Shown here piece after piece: positions 43,845 through 56,072 of a stretch of DNA of 64,000 nt. Position 1 is the stretch's first letter. Each line of letters starts with the position of its first letter. The notes beneath the pieces were generated by a model. That model was not told the origin of the DNA and did not search any database. It saw nothing but the letters and a program-made list of their open reading frames with translations. Source of the stretch: Citricoccus sp. CH26A (GTDB lineage Bacteria > Actinomycetota > Actinomycetes > Actinomycetales > Micrococcaceae). The position numbers and the translations under genes were made by a program. Where the stretch lies: contig NZ_AFXQ01000002.1 of the NCBI RefSeq assembly GCF_000224415.1, positions 62,001 through 126,000 on the forward strand, in the 5' to 3' direction.

Positions 43845-46004
43845 TCAGGCGCCGAACAGGGCGCTCGTCAACGCTGTCTCGGCGGTGAGGTCGAGGCTGT
43901 TGGCGGATCTGCCGACCGCGACCTTGTAGGTGCCTGCGGCAATGCGCCACTTGCCGGCGGTGCCGTCGAAGCGCGCCAGGAGCCGCGGTTCGGCATTCAG
44001 CGTGACCCGGTGCGATTCGCCGGGCTGGAGGTGCACGCGTTCGAAGCCGAGCAGCCGCCGCCGCTGATCGCCGGCCGCCTCGGTGAGGTACAACTGCGGT
44101 ATGTCGGCACCGGGCCTGTCGCCGGTGTTGGTCACGGTGAACGCCGCCGTGACCGTGTCGCCGCCGGTGACCTTCAGGTCGCTGTACTTGAAGACGGTAT
44201 AGCTGAGCCCGTGGCCGAATGCGTACATCGGTGTCGCCCCGGTCTTGGTGAACCAGCGGTAGCCGACCTCGGCGCCCTCGTTGTATTCGATCGTCACAGC
44301 GGTGCCCCAGGGCGTCCCCAGTCCGGGCAGTTCTGGCCGGGGTGTCTGCTCAAGGCCCTCCGGAAAGGTGACCGGCAGGCGTCCGGACGGGTTGACCGCA
44401 CCGGTGAGCACTTCGGCGATCGCCTGCCCGCCGGCCTGTCCCGGATACCATGCCTGCAGGATCGCCGCCACCTTGTCACGCCATGGCATGGACACCGGGT
44501 TTCCGGTCTCCAGGACGACCATCGTGTTCGGGTTGGCCGAGGCGACTGCGTCAATGACCGCGTCCTGGCCCCACGGCAAGGAGAGATCGGCGTTGTCGAA
44601 CCCCTCTCCCTCGACGCGGATCCCGAAGGCGATCACCACATCGGAGCGCTTCGCCGTCAAGGCAGCCTCTGCCGGCGTGTACCCGGGGTCGAAGTCGATG
44701 TGCGCATGAGGCAGGGCCTTGGCCAGCTCCTCGAGCGGAGAGGGCGGGAACAGGAACAGGTTGCGGTGCTTGCCCATGACGCCTGCTCCGCCGATCTTGA
44801 TCACGCCGGCAAAGCCGCCCACCGGGGCCACCGCACCCGAACCGGTACCACTGATGACACCGAGTTGCGCGTAACCTCCGATAACCGCGATCTTCAGGGG
44901 CCTGTCCGGTGGGATCGGCAACACACCGTTGTTCTTCAGCAGCACGATTCCCTGCCGGGCCCCTTCCAGGGCGATCCGCTGGTGCTGCGCCATGTCAACG
45001 TCCGGAGCTGGTCCCCATCGGTCGACACCCACCGCGAACAGCGACCGCAGGATGCGGCGCACCATGTCCGACAGCCGGTCCGCGGGCAGCTCGCCGCGGG
45101 CATGGGCCTCCCTGAGTTCGTCAGTGAAGGGTTGCCTGCCCCACAACAACGTGTCGGCCTGGAGACCGGACTCCTGGTCGAGGCCCTTGAGCGCGAATTG
45201 CCACTGCGGGGTTGCCCCCCAGTCGGACATCACATACCCCGGATAGTCCCAGGCCCCTTTGAGGACCTCGTTGAGCAGGTGCTGGTTGCCGCCGGCGTAC
45301 TCGCCATTGATCTTGTTGTAGCCGCTCATGATCGCGCCGGGCTGGGAGCGTTCGATGGCGATCTGGAAGGTCAGCAGATCCGATTCTCGGTGCGCGTCGG
45401 GGTCGATGATGGCATCCAGCCAGTGGCGGTTGGTCTCGTTGCAGTTCAGCGAGTAGTGCTTCAGCGTCGAGATGACGCCCTGGCGTTGGATGCCCTGGAC
45501 CTGCGCGGCCGCGAGCACCGCGCTCAGGTACGGATCTTCGGAGTAGTACTCGAAATTGCGGCCATTGCGCGGGTCCCGCGCCAGATTGCAGCCACCGGCG
45601 AGCTGGACATTGAACCCCCGGTCCCGCGCCTCGCGGCCAATCGCCCCGCCTCCCTCCCGCACCAGTTGCGGGTTGAAGCTCGACCCCAACGCAATCAAGG
45701 ACGGGAACGCCGTCGCGCCCTTGTCCTGCGGCCGGTAGCCGGGGTTGGTCACGCCCATGCTGGCATCACTGCTCTGAATCGCGGGAATCCCCAGACGCGG
45801 CACCCCGGGGGTGTACCCCGCGCTCATCATGACGTCTTCAGGGATGCGAGGATCGCGCGTGCTGGCCGCCGCACTTCCCGGTACAGCACCAAGGACACTG
45901 ATGACGAGCGAGAACCGCTCATCATCGGTCATCTGCTCCTCGGTCTCTCGTGCCCTGCGGTCCGCCGCGGAATCCACCCTCCCGGCGTCCGGATTCACCT
46001 CCAC
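43845..46004 (-). CDS. glycoside hydrolase family 3 (beta-glucosidase-like)
   Basis: 719 residues, full GH3 architecture. The TIM-barrel domain (about 20-330) has FNVQLAGGCNLARDP, the Lys-His pair in STLKHYSLN (182-183) and the nucleophile Asp261 in GYVMSDWGA. The alpha/beta sandwich (about 350-560) includes RQGIVLLKNNGVLPI. The C-terminal fibronectin-like domain (about 590-719) has VTNTGDRPGADIPQLYL. It would hydrolyse beta-linked glucosides or related sugars. The start is GTG 46004, with GGAGG about 8 nt upstream. There is no signal peptide, unusual for this secreted-type architecture. GC appears lower than in flanking housekeeping genes, suggesting transfer. Confidence 0.92.
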   Translation of the reverse strand: MEVNPDAGRVDSAADRRARETEEQMTDDERFSLVISVLGAVPGSAAASTRDPRIPEDVMMSAGYTPGVPRLGIPAIQSSDASMGVTNPGYRPQDKGATAFPSLIALGSSFNPQLVREGGGAIGREARDRGFNVQLAGGCNLARDPRNGRNFEYYSEDPYLSAVLAAAQVQGIQRQGVISTLKHYSLNCNETNRHWLDAIIDPDAHRESDLLTFQIAIERSQPGAIMSGYNKINGEYAGGNQHLLNEVLKGAWDYPGYVMSDWGATPQWQFALKGLDQESGLQADTLLWGRQPFTDELREAHARGELPADRLSDMVRRILRSLFAVGVDRWGPAPDVDMAQHQRIALEGARQGIVLLKNNGVLPIPPDRPLKIAVIGGYAQLGVISGTGSGAVAPVGGFAGVIKIGGAGVMGKHRNLFLFPPSPLEELAKALPHAHIDFDPGYTPAEAALTAKRSDVVIAFGIRVEGEGFDNADLSLPWGQDAVIDAVASANPNTMVVLETGNPVSMPWRDKVAAILQAWYPGQAGGQAIAEVLTGAVNPSGRLPVTFPEGLEQTPRPELPGLGTPWGTAVTIEYNEGAEVGYRWFTKTGATPMYAFGHGLSYTVFKYSDLKVTGGDTVTAAFTVTNTGDRPGADIPQLYLTEAAGDQRRRLLGFERVHLQPGESHRVTLNAEPRLLARFDGTAGKWRIAAGTYKVAVGRSANSLDLTAETALTSALFGA

Positions 46005-46443
46005 GACCTCGCCTCCTCGACATGTGGTCGGTCGATCATTCGGCTGGTCATCGGCGGGGGCGGGGCCAGCAGGGCCCGGTCACCATTCCGCTTCAGCGCC
46101 TGACGCGTTGCTCAGAGGTGGGGTTCCCCCCAGGCCAGGTACTGGGCATGAGGCCCCTGAACGTCCTCCACGTCACAGTCCGGCATGGGAAGTTCCCCGG
46201 CTCGTGAGTTCATGCGGACCCGTATCAAGTCTGAGTCGGCTCCACAGGACATCGCAAGCGTTGAGGCACAACCTTCACCGCGGCCTGAAGGGCGCCGCGG
46301 GAAACCCGCGCAGGGCGGCAACATCGGCGGGGGCGGTGAGCCACGATGATCCTGGTCTCGGCGGGCGGGAACACGGTGCCGGCGCCCACCCCGGCGGGTC
46401 CGGTCTGGGAGCCCTGGCGGACCTGGCGCCCGGGATCAACCGG
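46005..46443. other. non-coding stretch upstream of the glycosidase
   Basis: About 440 bp without a supported gene. A 45-codon plus-strand frame at 46212-46349 (MRTRIKSESAPQD...) has no ribosome binding site and no motif. The glycosidase promoter presumably lies at its left end, but I find no clear hexamers. Confidence 0.4.
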
Positions 46444-49820
<3,377 letters not shown>

Positions 49821-49864
49821 CTAGGACGCCTCCACGCTCTCCGGGCGCCGACGCGGCGCGCGTC

Positions 49865-49960
49865 ATGCCCGGGACCGGTGAGGACCGAGAGCTGACGCAG
49901 GCGATGACGTCCTACACGGTCTACGAGGACGCGATCCCGGAGTCCCTGCCGGGCCTGTGA
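49865..49960 (+). pseudogene. possible 3' remnant or tiny ORF
   Basis: A 31-codon frame with almost every third position G or C (MPGTGEDRELTQAMTSYTVY, ending EDAIPESLPGL) runs between ligA and the arylsulfotransferase gene, on the other strand. It is open upstream, so it may be the tail of a decayed gene or a tiny gene. No family is recognised. Confidence 0.25.
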
Positions 49961-49970
49961 ACCGGGCGGT

Positions 49971-51611
49971 TCAACCACCCCGTTCCGCGGCGGGAGTGGC
50001 CGTCCCCAGCACTTGCCCGTCCGCGTCCAGGGCCTCCACGGCCAGGTACGGGTCCTGGCCGGTGACCGGGATCGCGGTCTCGAAGCCGTCCCGGGCGACC
50101 GTGGCCTGTTGCACGGCGCCTCCCCGGTCCGCGCCGGCCAGCAGCCGCCACTGCGCCACCTCGGTGGCCCCGTTCCAGGAGGCGTAGGCGATGCGCCCGC
50201 CGTCCTCCTGCCGGACGGCCACGTCCGGATCGGACGCCGGCCGCCCCTCCCAGTCGAACGCGTAGGCGCGGTAGCTGCCGCCACCGCCCTCGTAGCCCTC
50301 GCCGTAGCACTCGTCCCCGTGGCAGGTGTCCACGACCAGTTCTCCGTCCGGGGTGTACCGGGAGTAGAACGGCCGGGCGCCCCAGCCGATGTGCATGCCG
50401 CCGTCCGGCAGTTGCTGGGCGTTGGCCATGCTGCTGGCCTTCCGTTCGGCGGGCGGCAGGTATTCGGTGACCACCTCGGCCGTCATCGCCTCCTCGTCCA
50501 GGGCCAGGCGCAGACCGCGGGAGGAGGCGTCGTCCTCGTGACCACCCGCGTGGTTGTCCAGCAGTGTCAGGGTGCCGTCCGGGGCGCGCCGGGCGTCGTG
50601 CTGCCAGGCGAAGGAGGCGCCCTCGCCCATCCGGAAGTCGCCCGCGGAGCCGCCCAGGGTCCAGTCCACCTCCCCGGTGCCGCGCTCGATCCGGTAGACG
50701 GCGCTGGTGTGCCGAGCGGAGACCAGCAGCGCACCGTCCCGGTCCTCGGCAATCGAGTTGATGTGGAAGTAGTCGAAGGGCTCGTCCCGGGTGCCGAGCC
50801 GCCGGGCCTGGGTCCCCTCCTCCGCGGCCTCCTCGGCGACCTCCGCCTGCTCCCGCGCGAAGTCCAGCACGGTCTCGGTCAGGGGGACGTGGTCCAGGGC
50901 GCTCCACTCGAACCGGACCTCGCCGGTGGCGATGTCGACCTCCTGGATCACGGCGTCCTCGACGTACCCGTGACGAGGTCCGCCCACCTCGCCGAGGTCC
51001 GCCGGGGTGACCACGTAGGCGCCGATGAGCATGGTGCCCTCGGGCGTGATGGTCGAGTCGTGGAAGTCGGCCTGACCGGGGCCCAGCGAACCGCCCGTCG
51101 TCACCCGGGCGATCTCCTCGTAGGACCCGTCGAGCACGAGGATCTCCCCGTCGCCCCGGCCCTGCTCACTGGTGCCCCGGTAGACCGTCAGGACGGGTTC
51201 GCCGCGGTACGCCTGGACGCGCAGGTCGAAGTACTCGTCGTCCTCGACGTCCTCTCGGGAGGGACTCATCCACACGAGTTCACCGTGGGCGTCGAGGATG
51301 ACGGCACCGTCCGAGGGCGTCTCGGTCCCGTAGTTGGGGGTCAGGAAGGTGAACTGCCCGGCTATCGCGTGTTCGTCGGACCACGCCGGCCCCTCGGTGA
51401 GTCTCACGGCCGGCGGCAACAGGTCCGGGCGGCTGACGAAATCCTGGTGCGGGACCGGTTGCGCACCGGGATCGTTCCCCGGTTCCTGCCCGGACCCGGG
51501 GTCCGGGCCCGGCAGGCACGCCGAGACCGCAGCGGCGAACGCGGCCACCGCGAGCATGGCGAGCCAGCCCCGGCGGACCGATCCGCGCCGCACGACCGAC
51601 CTGTCCCGCAC
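49971..51611 (-). CDS. arylsulfotransferase (ASST)-family lipoprotein
   Basis: 546 residues. A type II signal peptide ends in lipobox VSAC (Cys about 32) and a Pro/Gly-rich spacer follows. The rest is a beta-propeller-like protein with repeated SDGAVILDAHGELVW, DGEILVLDGSYEEIARV and HDSTITPEGTMLIGA segments. FHINSIAEDRDGALLVSARHTSAVYRIERGTGEVDWTLGG, AWQHDARRAPDGTLTLLDNH and MHIGWG are strongly typical of bacterial arylsulfotransferase-family proteins. True ASSTs transfer sulfate between phenols in the periplasm, but many actinobacterial members are of unknown function. Stand-alone and secreted; the extracytoplasmic site follows from the lipobox. Confidence 0.88.
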   Translation of the reverse strand: MRDRSVVRRGSVRRGWLAMLAVAAFAAAVSACLPGPDPGSGQEPGNDPGAQPVPHQDFVSRPDLLPPAVRLTEGPAWSDEHAIAGQFTFLTPNYGTETPSDGAVILDAHGELVWMSPSREDVEDDEYFDLRVQAYRGEPVLTVYRGTSEQGRGDGEILVLDGSYEEIARVTTGGSLGPGQADFHDSTITPEGTMLIGAYVVTPADLGEVGGPRHGYVEDAVIQEVDIATGEVRFEWSALDHVPLTETVLDFAREQAEVAEEAAEEGTQARRLGTRDEPFDYFHINSIAEDRDGALLVSARHTSAVYRIERGTGEVDWTLGGSAGDFRMGEGASFAWQHDARRAPDGTLTLLDNHAGGHEDDASSRGLRLALDEEAMTAEVVTEYLPPAERKASSMANAQQLPDGGMHIGWGARPFYSRYTPDGELVVDTCHGDECYGEGYEGGGGSYRAYAFDWEGRPASDPDVAVRQEDGGRIAYASWNGATEVAQWRLLAGADRGGAVQQATVARDGFETAIPVTGQDPYLAVEALDADGQVLGTATPAAERGG

Positions 51612-51669
51612 CCCTCAGTGTCTACCGGAGGCCCCGGCGCCGGACCAAGGTCCGGCGGGCGCCGCGATC

Positions 51670-52479
51670 TCAGTCCTCCTCGGCGCCGTGCGCCTGGTCC
51701 AGCAGCGTCAGGTCGTCCGCGGTGACCAGATGCGAGGTCACGGCGTGTTCGACCAGGCGGGTGCGCCGGTTGGTGGCCAGCCGGCCCCCTCCCCCGCGCA
51801 GGCCGGCCACGCCCACCCGGTCGAGCTTGTCGCAGACGTTGTCCAGCTTCCGGTTGAACCGGGTGAGCGGCCAGCCCAGTCGCTGGGCGGCGCTGGCGGA
51901 GGACGGGACGGTGGAGAACCCGGTCCCCCCGCGCCGCAGGATCGGTTCGGCGAGCGCCACGATGACGGCCTTCTGCGACGGGGTGAAGAGCACCGGGCCG
52001 ATGGTCGTCTCCCCCACCCCCTCGGTCCCGTTCGACTGGTGCAGGAAGGACGGGTTCTTCAGGTGGACGGAGAACTCGTAGGTGGTCGGGCCCGCCGTGA
52101 AGACCACGTTGAGCTGGCCGAACACCAGCGGTATGCGCGAGCCCGGCGAGACCCAGGCCTGCATGCCGCCGGACGCGTCGGCCACGGTGGCGGAGATCAT
52201 CGACCCCACGTTGGTCAACCACCACAGCCCGTCGATCTGCCGGATCTCCATGAACCGGCGGTGCAGGTAGGGGTTGTCGTCGATCTCGAGGTCTCCCTCA
52301 CGACCGATCGTGAACACCGCGTGCGGTGAGACCTCGTACCATTCCCCGACGAAGCAGACCGTCAGCTCGTCGGCCCCCGTGCCGCTCCGCGGCGGTTGCC
52401 GCTGTCCCGGCCGATCCGGCCGTCCTCCGCCGTCCTGTGCGACGCTCCCGCCAGCATCCATCGTCGGTTCCCCCTCCAT
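51670..52479 (-). CDS. FHA-domain protein with C-terminal winged-helix-like part
   Basis: 269 residues. A polar start of about 35 residues leads to an FHA domain (about 38-125): FTIGREGDLEIDDNPYLHRRFMEIRQIDG shows the Arg and the Arg/His pair that bind phosphothreonine, although the usual Ser/Asn residues are altered. The C-terminal part (about 145-269) has PVLFTPSQKAVIVALAEPILRR and LGWPLTRFNRKLDNVCDKLDRVGVAGL, a pattern like a winged helix. The start could be ATG 52479 or ATG 52461. It follows the kinase gene 53 bp downstream, so it is probably a kinase substrate or effector, perhaps DNA-binding. Confidence 0.85.
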   Translation of the reverse strand: MEGEPTMDAGGSVAQDGGGRPDRPGQRQPPRSGTGADELTVCFVGEWYEVSPHAVFTIGREGDLEIDDNPYLHRRFMEIRQIDGLWWLTNVGSMISATVADASGGMQAWVSPGSRIPLVFGQLNVVFTAGPTTYEFSVHLKNPSFLHQSNGTEGVGETTIGPVLFTPSQKAVIVALAEPILRRGGTGFSTVPSSASAAQRLGWPLTRFNRKLDNVCDKLDRVGVAGLRGGGGRLATNRRTRLVEHAVTSHLVTADDLTLLDQAHGAEED

Positions 52480-52532
52480 GATGTCCCCCGTCCTGTGTCC
52501 TGCCGTCCTGGTGCCCGTCCGGGGCACCGCGG

Positions 52533-54230
52533 TCACTCCACGCACCCCACCGCCGGATCCGACTGCTTGCCGTTGGCGCGCACCACCACGACCTCGATGC
52601 AGGTGCGGTCCTGCTCCAGGACCGGTGTGGTGGCGGAGGTCTTCTCGGCGGTGGTGATCCTGCCCTTGCCGGTGGCGGTGGTGGTCCGCCAGAGGTACTC
52701 GTCACCCTGCGTCGGCTCCGGGTTCGTCCAGGTGAACACCGCGTCCTGCCCCTGACGGGTACCGGACACCCCCTCGGCCGCACGCACCGGTCGCTCCGGT
52801 TCCGGCAGCGGCAGGGCCGGGGACTCGGAGATCATCGTGGGCGCGGTGTGCGGGACGGGACGGGACGAGAGGCTGCCGGCCAGCCACACGGCCGCGGCCA
52901 CCCCGAGGACCAGCACCACGAGCGAGGCGATGATCCCCGTCCTGTTCTCGGTCACCCATGCCATGGCCGGGGACGCCCCGGACCTCTCCTCGACGCGGTG
53001 AGCGGTGGTGCCGTCGGGTTCCCACTCCCCGCCGGCCTCGGGATAACGGCGCGACGGCGCCCGGACCCCGGCCAGGTCGCCGCCGATCCGCCCGCCCATG
53101 ATCGTGGGATCGTCATCCGCGGACGTGCCGGCCGGCGTCGAGCCCACGTGTCCCCGGGTGCCGCGGCCGGGCCGGATGACGGTGGCGTCGTCGACGTCGT
53201 CCGCGGCGGGGCGCCCCGGTGCGGCGGCGGGGGGCATCGGCGGGAAGAGCCGCGAGGTGTCCGTGGCGCCGCGGTCCGGGTCGATCGAGACGACCTGGCG
53301 CACACGGGTGGCCTCGCCGCCCTCCTCGACCGCGTCGCCCTCGGCCTCCAGGGACCCGGACTCGTCCATCACCTCGAAGGGGGTGACGGACAGGCCCAGC
53401 TCGGACTGGACCCGTTGCAGGGCCAGCGCCAGGGCGTGGGCGGAGGGGAAGCGCGAGACCGGGTTTTTGGCCATCGCGGTGGCCAGCACCAGTTCCAGGG
53501 AGGCGGGCAGGTCCGCACGGTTCAGGGGCGGCAGGGGCGCCCTGCCGATCCGGGAGACCAGTTCCCGCTGTGAGTTGTCCGCCCCGGGCCGCACGAACGG
53601 GGACCGGCCGGCGAGCAGCGTGTAGAGGGTGGCTCCGAGGGACCACACGTCCATGGCCACCCCGTCCGGGGACCCGCCGGTGAAGGCCTCCGGCGCGGAC
53701 CAGGGGATGGACATGCCGGCGTCCTCGTCCAGCATGTCCGTGGTGCCGGAGATGCCGAAGTCGGTCAGGGCGGGCCGGTTGTAGTCGGTCGTCAGGATGT
53801 TGGCCGGCTTGATGTCCCGGTGCACGATCCCGGCCCGGTGCGCCGTCTCCACGGCCGAGGACACCTGGACGCCGAGGGCCAGGACCTCGTCCACGCCCAG
53901 CCGCGAACGCCGGTAACGGATGTCCAGCGAGGGCCGGGAGCAGTACTCCATGGCCAGGTAGGAGTGGCCGTCCTCGGTGACGTCCGCCTCGTAGATCGTG
54001 ACGATGTACGGGTGTGAGGACAACTGGGCCATGAGGTTGGCCTCGGACTCGAACGACTGGCGGGCGCGCTCGGTCCGCAACCCGGCGAGCAGCACCTTGA
54101 CGGCCACCTTGCGCCGGGGCCGGTCCTGTTCGTACAGGTAGACGTCCGAGAACCCACCGGATCCGAGCAGGCTGAGGTACCGGTACCCGGCGATCTGCGG
54201 AGGCGGCGCCGGGGGACGCTTAGAGCTCAC
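52533..54230 (-). CDS. Ser/Thr protein kinase, single-pass membrane type
   Basis: 565 residues. The N-terminal kinase domain (about 14-280) has LLGSGGFSDVYLY (glycine loop), VAVKVLL (Lys), GIVHRDIKPANIL (catalytic loop) and DFGISGT (metal Asp). A long linker (about 280-430) follows. One membrane segment (about 433-455, IIASLVVLVLGVAAAVWLAG) leads to an extracellular fibronectin-like domain (about 480-565) with RTSEKTSAT...TCIEVVVVR and two Cys. The start overlaps the upstream FHA/zinc-ribbon gene stop by 4 bp. PknB-type, but with a Fn3-like sensor instead of PASTA repeats. Confidence 0.93.
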   Translation of the reverse strand: MSSKRPPAPPPQIAGYRYLSLLGSGGFSDVYLYEQDRPRRKVAVKVLLAGLRTERARQSFESEANLMAQLSSHPYIVTIYEADVTEDGHSYLAMEYCSRPSLDIRYRRSRLGVDEVLALGVQVSSAVETAHRAGIVHRDIKPANILTTDYNRPALTDFGISGTTDMLDEDAGMSIPWSAPEAFTGGSPDGVAMDVWSLGATLYTLLAGRSPFVRPGADNSQRELVSRIGRAPLPPLNRADLPASLELVLATAMAKNPVSRFPSAHALALALQRVQSELGLSVTPFEVMDESGSLEAEGDAVEEGGEATRVRQVVSIDPDRGATDTSRLFPPMPPAAAPGRPAADDVDDATVIRPGRGTRGHVGSTPAGTSADDDPTIMGGRIGGDLAGVRAPSRRYPEAGGEWEPDGTTAHRVEERSGASPAMAWVTENRTGIIASLVVLVLGVAAAVWLAGSLSSRPVPHTAPTMISESPALPLPEPERPVRAAEGVSGTRQGQDAVFTWTNPEPTQGDEYLWRTTTATGKGRITTAEKTSATTPVLEQDRTCIEVVVVRANGKQSDPAVGCVE

Positions 54231-56072
54231 GGAATCGCCTCGAACCGCAGGGAGACGCCGTCACCGAGGTCGGCGATGTCCCCGTCCAGGACCATGACGG
54301 CCTCGCCCTGGCCCAACCGGCGGGGGCGGCGCCCTCGCGGATCAGGACGGTGCCGTTGGTGGCCTTGAGGTCTCGCAGCTGCACGTGCCAGCCCTCGAGG
54401 ACCACCTCGCAGTGGGAGCGGGAGATGTCCCCGTGGGGACTGCGGACCTGGATCATCCGCGGCATGGTGCCCGACCCCACGCGGTGGGCCTGCGGCTGGC
54501 GGCCGATGACCACCGGCCGGTCCAGCTCCAGCACCTCGCCCGTGGACATCCGGATCCGGCCCAGGGCCGGACGGCGAACCTGGCGGGCCTCTCCCCCCAG
54601 CGACTGCCCGCAACGCGCGCAGGTGCTGGACGTGGGCGGGTTGGCGTGCCCGATGGAGCACTGCCGCGCCAGGACCATGGGTCCGGTCGCGGGAGACGCC
54701 GGGGCCTCGGGCACGGCCGGGCCCACGGTCTCGACGCCGGCCAGGTCCAGGTCCGACCTCATGACGGTCTCACCGTCGTGGTCCGGGTCCGCGGGCACGG
54801 CCGTCGGGATCCCCGGTGCGGGTTCCGATGGGGGTGCGGGGGTCCGGTCGGCGGGTGTCGGACCGGCCGCGGCCAGCGCGGCCGCCGACGGGGACAGCAC
54901 GGTGTCGGCATCGACATCGTCCTCGGGATGCGCCCCCAGGGTGCCCGCACGGCCCGGTTCGGCGGGGACGGTCGGCACGGGGGATCCCCCGTCCGGCCGG
55001 CCCTCATCCGGCCGTCCCCAGTCCGGCCCTCCCGCACCCGGCTGCTCCGGGGCGGGGACGGCGCGCCGGGCCGCGGCGAGCCACGGGACCGAGTCGATGA
55101 GCTCCTGGGGTTCGGGCGCCCGGGAGGCCGGCCGGACCGGTGCTGACGCGGCGGACGCTGCGGACGCGGGGGCCGGGTCGGCGACCGTGCCGCGCTCGAC
55201 GTCCTCCCCGGGGCCGGTCTCGGACGGTGCCTCGACGTCGGTCTCCTCGCGTGACGCCGTCCCGTCCTCGGCCGGCTGGACCAGGGTGGTCCGGCCGGAG
55301 GACTCCGGTGCGTCGGAGGCGGAGGGCGATGACAGGTACTCGGCGGTGTCCGGGGCGATGGTCATGTCGATGTCGGACTCCCCGTCCGGCTGCTCGCCCA
55401 GCGAGGGTGCCGCGTGACCCGCGCCGTCCTCCCCGTCCTCGGTCACCGCGCCGTCCCTCACGTCGGCGGACTCCGCGGGAGGGACCGGGTCCGTTGCCCG
55501 CCCCGGTTCCGACGGGGCTCCCGGGCCGGTCAGGGGGGCCGCGGGAGTCGGGGCCGCGCTCGGCGCGAGGTGGTCGGCCGCCCGGCGTTCCGGGCAGGGC
55601 TCGGGGTTCCCGGATGCGGCGGACACCAGGTCGGCCTGGAGGGCCGCCAACCGCACGGCGCCGGCCTCCAGCGGGAGGTCCTCCGCATCGGGCAGGGCGT
55701 CGTCCACGAGCAGTTCGAAGGAACGGACCCCGGGGACGATCCGCTCGGCCCAGGTCGAGACCCCGGTCCCGCTCAGCCGGGTCTCGATGTCGTCCACTCC
55801 GGTCATCCGCAGGTGGACGTCCCCGCGCAGGATGGCGTGCACGTCCTGGCCCGCGTAGGAGACGATGGCGAACGCGGGCATCCCCGTCAGGTCCAGGCGG
55901 CCGGAGAGGACGGTGGCGAGCAGGTGCTCCACCCCGGGGTCCCGGCCAGCAGGTCCCAGAGGACGGCGGCGGTCTCCTCGCTGGCGTCCGCGGGCAGGGC
56001 CACCAGGGACCGGCCCCGGACCAGCCCGAGCCACGGCCCGGCGCTGTAGCGGACCATCACGGTCGCTGTCAT
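54227..56072 (-). CDS. FHA-domain/zinc-ribbon protein, frameshifted twice
   Basis: About 615 residues if repaired. It starts at ATG 56072 (MTATVMVRYSAGPWLGLVRG), preceded by GGAGGGG, and has an N-terminal domain of about 170 residues of a type common in actinobacterial FHA proteins. A long acidic/Pro/Ala linker (about 180-450) follows, then a zinc-ribbon CSIGHANPPTSSTCARCG, then an FHA domain (RPVVIGRQPQAHRVGSG ... ISRSHCEVVLEGWHVQLRDLKATNGT). Two single-base losses in G/C runs, near 55936-55943 and 54330-54335, break the frame. Adding one base at each restores a 3-fold length that ends by ATGA overlap with the kinase. The PP2C stop overlaps its start. Probably a phosphorylation-dependent adaptor. 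Confidence 0.82.
54330..54335 (-). other. frameshift site 2 (missing base in C run)
   Basis: After TNGTVLIREGAAP the frame must step by one to continue RRLGQGEAVMVLDGDIADLG, which is a normal FHA C-terminus. One extra C in the CCCCC run (coding strand) restores it. Confidence 0.8.
55936..55943 (-). other. frameshift site 1 (missing base in G run)
   Basis: The frame LLAGTP on one side and GVEHLLATVLSG on the other join only if one G is added in the run at 55936-55943 (coding strand). A plausible repaired reading is LLAGDPGVEHLL. Confidence 0.8.

Noticed and set aside
43737-46103. 788-codon open frame on the plus strand
   Set aside because: Antisense to the intact GH3 gene whose catalytic motifs are certain.
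46212-46349. 45-codon plus-strand frame before the IMPase gene
   Set aside because: No ribosome binding site and low-complexity end (GGNIGGGGEPR); not supported as a gene.
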